Origin: UBA11891 sp965658355
Lineage (GTDB): Bacteria; Bacteroidota; Bacteroidia; Flavobacteriales; Flavobacteriaceae
Direction: 5' to 3'
Length of the DNA: 24,039 nucleotides
Assembly (NCBI GenBank): GCA_965658355.1
Contig: CBFHRX010000028.1
Span: 1 to 24,039, forward strand
In this document: piece by piece, positions 7,968 to 15,562 of the stretch
Layout: each line of letters begins with the position of its first letter
Numbering within the stretch: the first letter of the stretch is position 1
Translations under genes and position numbers: made by a program
Notes under the pieces: model-generated
What the model saw: the letters and a program-made list of their open reading frames with translations, nothing else
What the model was told of the DNA's origin: nothing
The model's database searches: none

Positions 7968-8255
7968 CTATTGTAATTCAGCGATTTGGAACAAGCATTG
8001 ATCAACCTCTTTTATTAGGCTGTTTAATTTACGTTTCGTATTGGCTTTACTTTCGTTACTGCCGAGTAAGCTATTGGCAACTTTTAGAGAGGCATTTTCT
8101 TGTTGCAAGTGGGTGTTTTTTTCTTGCCATTCTTTTTGCTGGTTTTTCAAGGCATTGATTTCATTTTCAAACTTTTGAATTTGTAAATGATTGTCCTTCA
8201 GTTTGTTTAAAAGGGCAATTATTTTTTCCTCTAATATTAGCAGCTGTTGGTCCAT
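7968..8255 (-). CDS. Small coiled-coil protein upstream of zapA
   Basis: 95 residues, almost entirely heptad-like helix rich in Gln, Lys, Glu, Leu and Asn from residue 1 to about 65, with no membrane segment or signal peptide. The C-terminal part (KLNSLIKEVDQCLFQIAEL) looks like a short second helix. I know of similar small proteins directly upstream of zapA in Flavobacteriia. By position and form it may act like ZapB, a coiled-coil partner of ZapA at the division ring, but the sequence alone does not show homology. An exact -7 element for this operon lies at 8288-8295. Confidence 0.82.
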   Translation of the reverse strand: MDQQLLILEEKIIALLNKLKDNHLQIQKFENEINALKNQQKEWQEKNTHLQQENASLKVANSLLGSNESKANTKRKLNSLIKEVDQCLFQIAELQ

Positions 8256-8287
8256 GACTCTTTTATCGTTGACATAGGCTTACCTAA

Positions 8288-8295
8288 CAAATGTA
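8288..8295 (-). promoter_or_regulatory. Bacteroidota -7 promoter element for the zapA operon
   Basis: On the minus strand the bases read TACATTTG, an exact match to TAnnTTTG. The predicted transcript would begin near 8282, about 27 bases before the ATG at 8255. No well-spaced -33 TTTG was found, so the call rests on the -7 element and position. Confidence 0.4.
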
Positions 8296-8363
8296 ATCAT
8301 TCGATTTTATATATTTAGCGAGACAAAGATCGTTTTCATAACTTTAACATATTTCACATAGGA

Positions 8364-10178
8364 GTGTCATACACAATCGAGTTTACCCCTACTTTTTATC
8401 GAAAATATGGCTTGCCAATAGCCGTGCTAATGGCTTGCTTTTTGTCATTTGGACAAGCTGATGTAAAACTTCACCCCCCGTTGGAAATCCCTTTGGCCTT
8501 GTCTGGAAATTTTGCCGAGCTAAGAGGGGGGCATTTTCATGCCGGACTGGATTTAAAAACGAAAGGGCGACAAGGGCTACAAGTCAAAGCAGTCGCTTCA
8601 GGATCCGTTAGACGAATTCGTGTCAGCACCAGTGGGTATGGAAAAACACTATATATTGAACATCCTAATGGGCTCACCTCTGTATATGCCCATTTACAGA
8701 AATTTGCGCCAAAAATTGAACAGCTCGTAAAAAGTATCCAATACGAAAAAGAGCAATTTGAAATACAAAAATTTCTCCGCAAAGGAGAACTGACAGTAGA
8801 GAGCGAAGAACTGATTGGGTATTCGGGGAACACAGGGGGTAGTTTTGGCCCACATTTGCATTTTGAAATTAGAGACAGCGACAGTCAACGCCCTATTAAT
8901 CCACTACGAATGGGGTTTGATGTTGCCGATTCTCAAAGACCGCAACTTAGACAGCTGTATTTATTTGATGCCCAAGAACGAAACTTTCAAAGCGTTTCGC
9001 TGCAAAAAATCAATGACAGTGTGTATCAAACAGATTTGCTCTTTACAAAAGGTAAGATTGGCTTGGGACTGAGTATGTTTGACCGACAAGATTTGAGCTA
9101 CAATCGCAATGGAATTTACAGTGCTGAAGTGTATTTAAACGGCAGAAAGGTTTTTTACTATACGTTTGATCAAATAGATTTTAAAGATGCTGAATACATT
9201 CCGCTCTTTATAGACTACCCCCTCTCTAAAACACAAAAAAGGAAACTCTACAAGCTTTTTCGCCCTCAATTCAGTAAACTGAGTTTCTTAAAANNNNNNN
9301 NNNNNNNNNNNNNNNNNNNNNNNNNNNNNNNNNNNNNNNNNNNNNNNNNNNNNNNNNNNNNNNNNNNNNNNNNNNNNNNNNNNNNNNNNNNNAACTCTCA
9401 ATCCAACGGAATGCTTTCTATTGAAGAGGGGAAGTCCTATCAGGTCAAAGTGGTGCTCTCTGATTTTAATGGCAATCGCTCATACTTAGAGTCCTATATT
9501 GACGGACAAGAAAGAGAACGCGTTTTGCCCACTTACGCTGTTGAAAACGGAACCCATACCATCACGACTGACAAAGATTTCCTGGTGGCATTGGATACGG
9601 CTGAAGTCTATTTCCCCAAAGAGACATTCTTTAACACACAGGACGTCATTTGTAGCGGTGGAAGCGCTCATACTCTCCTACTAGACTTGCCGATTGTACC
9701 GGTACGCAATGCCTTAAAAGTATCCTTTACACCCCCTCCATTAGACAGTCTTCAATTCGCACAGTCCTCCATTGTCAGAGAAGATGAAAAAGGAACTATT
9801 CGTTTCCTTCCTACTCAAAAGAAAGACTCTCGCTGGACGACGACAGTTAAAGAAGGTGGCCTGTTTTCTATCATGAAAGACAGTATCGCTCCTAGCATAA
9901 AGCCCTTGAATTTTAAAAACAACCAATGGGTCTCTCGCTATCGCTACCTAAAGGTTCGAATTGACGATCAAGAAAGTGGAATCAAAGCGTATAGAGCGAC
10001 CATTAATGGAAAATGGGTGCGCTTTGAATACGAGCCTAAATCTAAATTATTGACCTATGACTTTAGAGATCAAAGCTTTGAAGAAGCGGCACACGAACTA
10101 AAAATTGAGGTTACAGATGGGGTGGGAAACAAGAGTATTTTAGAGACTACCCTTTTCCGAAGATACGGCTTGGATTAA
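8364..10178 (+). CDS. M23 family metallopeptidase (LytM-type peptidoglycan hydrolase)
   Basis: 604 residues, 33 of them hidden by an N run that keeps the frame. A short N-terminal hydrophobic segment (about 17-31) probably acts as an export signal. The M23 domain spans about 40-185: HFHAGLD gives His59 and Asp63 of the HxxxD zinc motif, VYAHL supplies His110 and GPHLHFEIR supplies the HxH with His166. A long beta-rich C-terminal part of about 400 residues is not recognised. M23 enzymes cut peptide cross-links in peptidoglycan in the periplasm; all key residues are present, so the enzyme should be active unless regulated. The start is a GTG at 8364; no in-frame ATG fits the signal better. Its stop overlaps that of the convergent nifS-like gene by 4 bases. 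Confidence 0.9.
   Translation: MSYTIEFTPTFYRKYGLPIAVLMACFLSFGQADVKLHPPLEIPLALSGNFAELRGGHFHAGLDLKTKGRQGLQVKAVASGSVRRIRVSTSGYGKTLYIEHPNGLTSVYAHLQKFAPKIEQLVKSIQYEKEQFEIQKFLRKGELTVESEELIGYSGNTGGSFGPHLHFEIRDSDSQRPINPLRMGFDVADSQRPQLRQLYLFDAQERNFQSVSLQKINDSVYQTDLLFTKGKIGLGLSMFDRQDLSYNRNGIYSAEVYLNGRKVFYYTFDQIDFKDAEYIPLFIDYPLSKTQKRKLYKLFRPQFSKLSFLKXXXXXXXXXXXXXXXXXXXXXXXXXXXXXXXXXNSQSNGMLSIEEGKSYQVKVVLSDFNGNRSYLESYIDGQERERVLPTYAVENGTHTITTDKDFLVALDTAEVYFPKETFFNTQDVICSGGSAHTLLLDLPIVPVRNALKVSFTPPPLDSLQFAQSSIVREDEKGTIRFLPTQKKDSRWTTTVKEGGLFSIMKDSIAPSIKPLNFKNNQWVSRYRYLKVRIDDQESGIKAYRATINGKWVRFEYEPKSKLLTYDFRDQSFEEAAHELKIEVTDGVGNKSILETTLFRRYGLD
9294..9392. other. Assembly gap or masked run of 99 N
   Basis: Bases 9294-9392 are N, exactly 33 codons inside the C-terminal part of the M23 peptidase gene. 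The frame continues in phase on the far side, which argues that the gap length is correct. Confidence 0.95.
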
Positions 10179-11323
10179 ACTGCTTTTTCCATCCTAAATG
10201 CCGCCAATGTTTCCAATACATAGTCAACTTCTTCAGGGGTATTGAACGAGGAAAAAGAAAACCGAAGGGAGGCATAGTCTTTCGGTGTATCAATTTCTTT
10301 TAATACATGAGACCCTGTATTACTTCCGGACTGACAAGCGCTCCCTTTAGAGCAAGCGATTCCCTTAAGATCCAACTGAAAATCCAACAATTGACTTTGG
10401 GTGGTGTCAATCGGCAGCGCTGCATTTACCAGCGTATACGTACTGTTTTCAAAATCATCGCATCCGCCGTTAAAGTGAACATTGGGAAATATCTTTCGCA
10501 AGCCACTTACAAATTTTTCTTTTAAAGATTCAATATAAGCTCTCTCGTTTTCCAACTCTGCATAGGCAATTTCTAGGGCCTTTTGCATTCCCATGATATT
10601 GTGAACAGACTCTGTTCCAGCGCGCAAACCTTTTTCCTGGGCACCACCATGAATAAAAGGATGCAATCCGCTATTCTGCCGTATAAAGGTAAAACCAATT
10701 CCTTTGGGACCGTGGTATTTGTGTGCCGCAGAGGATAAAAAATCGATGGGAGTTTTGGATAGATCAATCTCAAAATGACCGATTCCTTGAACTGCATCCG
10801 TATGAAAATAAGCCTTGTGTTCTTGACATATAGCAGCCACTTTATCCAAGTCTAAGAGGGTCCCGATCTCATTATTAACATGCATCAAGCTCACTAAAAC
10901 AGGCTTTTCACTTGTTGCGATGCAGTTTTCCAACTCTTGATAATCGATATTTCCCTTTGGGGTTACAGAGGCATATTGAATTGAAACACCCTGATCTGCT
11001 AGGGTATCCAATGTATGTAAAACAGCATGATGTTCTATCTTAGAAGAGATAATAGTTTTGACTCCAAGATCTTTAACGGCACATTGCAAGACCATATTAT
11101 CGGATTCTGTACCGCCTGAGGTGAAAATGATTTCTTTTGCCTCAGCGCCTATTAGAGAGGCGATACTCTTACGAGCAGATTCAATAGCTGATTTTGCGGT
11201 GCGACCAAAACCATGTGCTGAGGAGGGATTTCCAAAGCAACTATTCATAGCGTCTGCGATGACCTCAATCACCTCAGATCGTAGGGGGGTCGTCGCGGCA
11301 TTATCAAAATAAACCTGCATCAT
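10175..11323 (-). CDS. Cysteine desulfurase, NifS/IscS family
   Basis: 382 residues of a fold-type I PLP enzyme. It opens with YFDNAATTPL, then FGNPSSAHGFGR and TSGGTESDN (cofactor phosphate binding). HTDAVQ gives Asp176 for the pyridine nitrogen, SSAAHKYHGPKG gives the PLP Lys202, and GGAQEKGLRAGTES follows. The sulfur-accepting cysteine is Cys330 in SKGSACQSGS, within the longer loop found in the IscS/NifS group. The enzyme moves sulfur from L-cysteine to a protein persulfide for Fe-S cluster or tRNA thiolation. No iscU or sufE lies next to it. It starts 24 bases after rocD on the same strand, so it is probably in an operon with it, without an obvious metabolic link. Confidence 0.94.
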   Translation of the reverse strand: MMQVYFDNAATTPLRSEVIEVIADAMNSCFGNPSSAHGFGRTAKSAIESARKSIASLIGAEAKEIIFTSGGTESDNMVLQCAVKDLGVKTIISSKIEHHAVLHTLDTLADQGVSIQYASVTPKGNIDYQELENCIATSEKPVLVSLMHVNNEIGTLLDLDKVAAICQEHKAYFHTDAVQGIGHFEIDLSKTPIDFLSSAAHKYHGPKGIGFTFIRQNSGLHPFIHGGAQEKGLRAGTESVHNIMGMQKALEIAYAELENERAYIESLKEKFVSGLRKIFPNVHFNGGCDDFENSTYTLVNAALPIDTTQSQLLDFQLDLKGIACSKGSACQSGSNTGSHVLKEIDTPKDYASLRFSFSSFNTPEEVDYVLETLAAFRMEKAV

Positions 11324-11347
11324 TAAATCAATTTGGTTGCCACTAAA

Positions 11348-12628
11348 TTATTCAAATTCACGTAATGTTTTGGTGATTATTTCCAAGCAGTCATCGAGTT
11401 GCGCTTCGGTCATGACCAAAGGAGGAGCAAAGCGAATAATATTTCCGTGAGTTGGCTTGGCTAGTAGCCCGTTGTCTCGCAATTTTAAACAGATATTCCA
11501 AGCCGTATCGCTATCAGGGGTATCATTGATAACAATGGCATTCAGCAATCCTTTTCCGCGAACTAAATTGACTATGTTACTTTCTTGTATGTAGGAATTC
11601 ATTGCAGAACGAAAGCGCTCTCCTAATTTCCTTGCATTTTGAGTAAGCTTTTCCTTCTGAATAACCGTTAAGGCTGTCTTAGCAATACTGACTCCTAAGG
11701 GATTTCCTCCAAAGGTACTGCCATGCTGACCGGGTTGAATAACATCCATGATTCTACTATCTGATAATACCGCCGATACTGGATAGGTACCCCCACTCAG
11801 TGCTTTTCCTAAAATCAATACATCCGGACGTGTATAGGTCTCTTCCTGTCTTTCACAATGCGCTTGACAGGAGCAGTTGCCACAAACAGCTAATAGAGAC
11901 CCGGTTCTGCCAATTCCAGTTTGGATTTCATCAGCCATCAGAAGCACATTGTGCTCTTCACACAAGACTTTTGCACCTCGAATAAAATTTTCATCCGGGG
12001 TATAAACACCGGCTTCTCCTTGAATGGGCTCTACCAAAAATCCAACAACATTCTTATTGGCTTTCAGCGTCTTTTCTAGCGCCGCTAAGTCATTATAAGG
12101 TATGTGCAAAAATCCGGGAGTATGAGGACCGAAAAAATCCCGAGATCCTGGATCTGAAGAAAAGGAAATAATCGTGGTCGTTCTTCCGTGAAAGTTATTA
12201 GTACATACTATTATTTGTGCTTGTCCCTCAGGAATTCCTTTGTGTTTATAGCCCCATTTACGGGTGATCTTTATAGCCGTTTCGACTCCCTCAGCGCCAG
12301 TATTCATAGGCAAAAGACGCTCAAAACCAAAATACTTGGTGGCGTATTCCATGTACTCCCCTAGCTTGTTGTTATGAAAAGCCCTAGAGGTCAATGTCAG
12401 CGTTTCCGCTTGGTCCTTCATCGTTTTAATAATCTCAGGATGACAATGCCCTTGGTTGACAGCAGAATAGGCTGATAAGAAATCATAGTAGCGTTTCCCC
12501 TCTACATCCCACAAATAAACACCTTGCCCTTTAGCAAGGACAACCGGAAGTGGATGGTAATCATGTGCACCATATTCTTTTTCTAAATCTAAATGATAGT
12601 CCGTTTTGCTTTTATTCTGTGTTGGCAT
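11348..12628 (-). CDS. rocD: Ornithine--oxo-acid transaminase
   Basis: 426 residues, class III PLP aminotransferase. Recognisable parts are YDFLSAYSAVNQGHCHPEI, PMNTGAEGVETAIK (phosphate binding), FHGRTTTIISFS, EPIQGEAGV, ADEIQTGIGRTG with Asp233, and LILGKALSGG with the PLP Lys275. The substrate-specific N-terminal region matches ornithine aminotransferase, which converts ornithine and 2-oxoglutarate to glutamate semialdehyde and glutamate. Between the Asp and Lys motifs there is an extra Cys-rich segment, CGNCSCQAHC (Cys249, 252, 254, 258), absent from the human and Bacillus enzymes as I know them but familiar from flavobacterial RocD. It may bind a metal. It is the first gene of a likely rocD-nifS operon and is divergent from rlmD. 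Confidence 0.93.
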   Translation of the reverse strand: MPTQNKSKTDYHLDLEKEYGAHDYHPLPVVLAKGQGVYLWDVEGKRYYDFLSAYSAVNQGHCHPEIIKTMKDQAETLTLTSRAFHNNKLGEYMEYATKYFGFERLLPMNTGAEGVETAIKITRKWGYKHKGIPEGQAQIIVCTNNFHGRTTTIISFSSDPGSRDFFGPHTPGFLHIPYNDLAALEKTLKANKNVVGFLVEPIQGEAGVYTPDENFIRGAKVLCEEHNVLLMADEIQTGIGRTGSLLAVCGNCSCQAHCERQEETYTRPDVLILGKALSGGTYPVSAVLSDSRIMDVIQPGQHGSTFGGNPLGVSIAKTALTVIQKEKLTQNARKLGERFRSAMNSYIQESNIVNLVRGKGLLNAIVINDTPDSDTAWNICLKLRDNGLLAKPTHGNIIRFAPPLVMTEAQLDDCLEIITKTLREFE

Positions 12629-12751
12629 ATTGTTACAATTATAACTTTTCTTAATCTATTTGTGTGAATATACTATTTAAAGATTGATTTGGCAATCGAA
12701 GATATTACAAATTCAGTAACAATTTATCCTCTATAAAGGGACTTTTAGTAC

Positions 12752-12759
12752 TACTTTTG
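12752..12759 (+). promoter_or_regulatory. Bacteroidota -7 promoter element for rlmD
   Basis: TACTTTTG is an exact match to TAnnTTTG. Transcription would begin about 12764-12766, at or next to the rlmD ATG (12764), so the message would be leaderless or start with a few bases only; the in-frame ATG at 12776 would then be the alternative start. No convincing -33 element was found. Confidence 0.5.
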
Positions 12760-12763
12760 CGAA

Positions 12764-14167
12764 ATGGGTAGAAAAATGAAATCCTTTGAGGTTGCAAGCC
12801 TCAAAATAGAAGACATAAGTAGCAAGGGGTTGGGTGTAGGCAAGGACGATGGACGTGTGTTTTTTGTGGTCGGCACGGTCCCTGGAGACATTGTTAATGT
12901 CACCGCTTTCCGAAAAAAAAGAGGCTATTGGGAAGCCCGCTTAAACGAGCTTGTTAGCCCATCACCCAATCGTGTAGAACCAGCCTGTGATTATTTTGGT
13001 CTTTGTGGGGGCTGCAAATGGCAGCACCTAGACTACCCTTCACAACTTCATTTTAAGGATAAAGAAGTACGGCACAACCTCACCCATATTGGAAAAGTTA
13101 GCCCGGAGGAATACCTTCCCATAGTAGCGGCTCCTGAGACCTATTATTATCGAAATAAAATGGAATTTTCTTTTTCCAATCAACGGTGGTTGACGGCAGA
13201 AGAAATTGCTAGTGATAAACCTATTGAAAGAAAAGGAGTTGGCTTTCACAAACCGGGTATGTGGGATAAAGTAGTCGATATAAAACACTGCCACCTTCAA
13301 GCAGACCCTTCGAATGCCATTCGAAATTTTATCCGCAGCTATGCCCTAGCGCAACAGCTGGATTTTTTCAACCCTAGAGAACAATCGGGTTTCCTACGAA
13401 ATCTGATGATTCGAACAAGTTCCACAGGGGAAACAATGGTCTTACTTCAGTTTTTTAGCGAGGATAATAAAGCGATCAAAGCCTTACTCACTTCTCTTTT
13501 AGAGGAATTCCCCTCGATCACAAGCCTTCTTTACTGCATCAACAACAAAGGAAATGACAGCATTTACGATCAAGAAATAAAGGCTTTTACGGAGCGGACT
13601 TATATAGAAGAAAAGATGGGAGATTTAAGCTTTCAGATTTCAGCCAAATCATTCTATCAGACCAACTCCAGACAAGCTGAAAAACTATACGAACGCGTTA
13701 AAGAATTGGCTTCTTTACAAGCGCATGAAGTAGTCTATGATCTGTATACCGGAACTGGAACCATTGCGCAATTTGTCGCCGATGAATGCCAGAAAGTAAT
13801 TGGTATTGAATCGGTTCCTGATGCTATTCTAGCGGCAAAAGCAAACGCTCTGAACAACAACATTCACAATGTTACTTTTGAGGTGGGCGATATGAAAGAT
13901 TGTTTTAATGAAGATTTTATCCAAAAACACGGGAAAGCACAGCTTGTCATTACCGATCCTCCTAGAAATGGTATGCATCCCAAAGTAGTAGATCAACTTT
14001 TACGCTTGGCCCCGGAACGCATCGTTTATGTCAGCTGTAACAGCGCCACCCAAGCCCGGGATTTAGCCTTGATGAAAGATCAATACAAGCTTGTGAAAAG
14101 TCAAGCTATTGATCTTTTTCCACACACCCAGCATGTGGAAAATATTGTACTTTTACATCGTATATGA
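12764..14167 (+). CDS. rlmD: 23S rRNA (uracil-C5)-methyltransferase, RlmD/RumA type
   Basis: 467 residues. An N-terminal TRAM domain (about 5-65) is followed by an iron-sulfur site: Cys75, Cys81 and Cys84 in CDYFGLCGGCKW, and Cys176 in DIKHCHLQ. The SAM-binding domain has DLYTGTGT at 326-333. ITDPPRNGM at 397-404 and YVSCNSATQARDL with the nucleophile Cys425 form the catalytic part, and Glu459 (QHVENIVLL) is the expected general base. The family makes 5-methyluridine in 23S rRNA; which uridine is modified cannot be told here, as RlmCD-like enzymes share this layout. The stop codon overlaps the ATG of the next gene (ATGA), so the three plus-strand genes from here to 15361 form one transcription unit. 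Confidence 0.93.
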   Translation: MGRKMKSFEVASLKIEDISSKGLGVGKDDGRVFFVVGTVPGDIVNVTAFRKKRGYWEARLNELVSPSPNRVEPACDYFGLCGGCKWQHLDYPSQLHFKDKEVRHNLTHIGKVSPEEYLPIVAAPETYYYRNKMEFSFSNQRWLTAEEIASDKPIERKGVGFHKPGMWDKVVDIKHCHLQADPSNAIRNFIRSYALAQQLDFFNPREQSGFLRNLMIRTSSTGETMVLLQFFSEDNKAIKALLTSLLEEFPSITSLLYCINNKGNDSIYDQEIKAFTERTYIEEKMGDLSFQISAKSFYQTNSRQAEKLYERVKELASLQAHEVVYDLYTGTGTIAQFVADECQKVIGIESVPDAILAAKANALNNNIHNVTFEVGDMKDCFNEDFIQKHGKAQLVITDPPRNGMHPKVVDQLLRLAPERIVYVSCNSATQARDLALMKDQYKLVKSQAIDLFPHTQHVENIVLLHRI

Positions 14168-14652
14168 AGCCCTCCTATTCGTTTTTAATGCCCTTACTCC
14201 TACTAGCAGGCATGGCTGTAAGCTGCGAAAAAGACGATATCTGTCTCGAAGGGACAGTGGGAACCCCTCGTTTGCAAATCGGCTTTTTTGATAGTGACAA
14301 TCCAGAGGTAGCGAAATCGGTTTCCAGTCTACAGATAAAAGCAGTCAGTATAGACTCTGTGGTTCCCAATGCTGATGGCTTTCTCCTTCCACTTCGAGTA
14401 GATCAAGCTTTTACGGAATTTGAGTTCACCCTCAATTCTGGTTCTGATACGGAACGTAAAACCACCGTCCAATTTAATTATGACAGATGGGATGAATATA
14501 TCAATCGTGCTTGCGGCTTTCGAGGGCATTTTATTTTAAACCAACAATCTGTAGCTCAAAAAAATCTAGACTCAAGCTGGATTCGGGGCTTCAAGGTATT
14601 ACAAGACACAATAAGCAATGAAGAAACTGTCCATCTGGCTTTGTATCATTAG
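14164..14652 (+). CDS. DUF6452 family lipoprotein
   Basis: 162 residues. The signal ends in a lipobox with Cys21 (MAVSC), followed by EKDDICLEGTVGTPRLQIGFFD, which I recognise as the DUF6452 N-terminus of Flavobacteriaceae. The rest is predicted beta-rich, with paired cysteines (residue 27 and the RACGFRG cysteine) that could form a disulfide. The function is unknown; it should be anchored in the outer or inner membrane facing the periplasm. It overlaps rlmD by 4 bases and the next gene by 35 bases, an arrangement that suggests translational coupling. Confidence 0.88.
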   Translation: MKPSYSFLMPLLLLAGMAVSCEKDDICLEGTVGTPRLQIGFFDSDNPEVAKSVSSLQIKAVSIDSVVPNADGFLLPLRVDQAFTEFEFTLNSGSDTERKTTVQFNYDRWDEYINRACGFRGHFILNQQSVAQKNLDSSWIRGFKVLQDTISNEETVHLALYH

Positions 14653-15361
14653 TGGATTTTTTCCCTCCTATTTGCTTTGGTCGCAAGAGAAGGAAGAGGT
14701 CAAAGACAGTATCAAAGTTCAAAAATCTGAACGGAAACGACCGATTAGCTTAAGAGCGGGGATCGATTTATACCGTCCTGTTCGAGGGCAAGTCGATGAC
14801 GACTTTTCAGGCCTTGAGCTGGTTGGAGACCTAAACCTAACCGATAATCTTTATGTCGCACTTGAATTGGGAACAGAGGAAAGAACGATACAATCGGAGC
14901 AACTGAACTTCGATGCAAAAGGGACGTATTACAAACTAGGGATCGACTATAATATGTACGAAAACTGGAAGGGTATGGACAATCAGGTTTATATAGGCCT
15001 GCGTTTTGCAAGGAGCAATCACGAATTCAATGTAAACAACTACCTGTTGTTTGCTACCGATCATTTCTTTGAAGACTCTTTGACCGAGTCAGGGTATTCT
15101 ACAGGCTTACGCCCCGATTTAAGCGCCAGCTGGGCAGAGTTTTTAGCCGGTATAAAAGTACAATTCATTCAAAATCTCTATGTCGGTTTTAGTTTGCGCT
15201 TGAATGTTTTAATGAATGAAACTGTCCCCGAAGACTTTGCCAACTTGTATATCCCAGGCTTTAATAGAGTAACAGACGAAAACCGTTTTGGAATCGGTTT
15301 TAATTACACCCTTACCTACTCGCTTCCCTTTCGGTTTGGCAAAAAATCTAAAGCGCCTTAG
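14618..15361 (+). CDS. DUF6048 family outer-membrane beta-barrel-like protein
   Basis: 247 residues with a Sec signal (MKKLSIWLCIISGFFPSYLLWSQ). After a charged linker (about 24-42) come repeated amphipathic beta strands such as ISLRAGIDLYRPV, LYVALELGTEE, TYYKLGIDYNMY, NQVYIGLRFARS, LYVGFSLRLNV and FGIGFNYTLTYSLPFRFG, which look like a small outer-membrane barrel. It matches DUF6048, found beside DUF6452 and RlmD in Flavobacteriaceae. The function is unknown; the tight linkage to the lipoprotein suggests the two act together in the envelope. The start lies inside the previous gene (35-base overlap), and the end overlaps the convergent small membrane protein by 14 bases. Confidence 0.87.
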   Translation: MKKLSIWLCIISGFFPSYLLWSQEKEEVKDSIKVQKSERKRPISLRAGIDLYRPVRGQVDDDFSGLELVGDLNLTDNLYVALELGTEERTIQSEQLNFDAKGTYYKLGIDYNMYENWKGMDNQVYIGLRFARSNHEFNVNNYLLFATDHFFEDSLTESGYSTGLRPDLSASWAEFLAGIKVQFIQNLYVGFSLRLNVLMNETVPEDFANLYIPGFNRVTDENRFGIGFNYTLTYSLPFRFGKKSKAP

Positions 15362-15560
15362 GCTTTTTACGCCCGATCCATTTGAGATACATTCGCTCTT
15401 TTTGAACCAAAAATTTAGGCGCTAAAATGCTGGCTAAAATAGCAGCTCCAATCGTCATAAGTGGATACGAAAGTTCAAATACCCATTGTAACAGGAAGCG
15501 AAACCCAAAGAAAAAGAAGCCAAACGAAAAAAGATTGGCAATCAAGGCTTTTGTTTTCAT
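15348..15560 (-). CDS. Small two-helix membrane protein, function unknown
   Basis: 70 residues, with two hydrophobic helices (about 6-26 and 33-50) and a basic C-terminal tail (KERMYLKWIGRKKPKAL). By the positive-inside rule the tail would be cytoplasmic. I know of no function. It begins two bases after the end of the THUMP methyltransferase gene upstream on the same strand, so the two are almost certainly cotranscribed. The dense packing and the membrane-protein composition argue that it is a real gene. Confidence 0.72.
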   Translation of the reverse strand: MKTKALIANLFSFGFFFFGFRFLLQWVFELSYPLMTIGAAILASILAPKFLVQKERMYLKWIGRKKPKAL

Positions 15561-15562
15561 AG

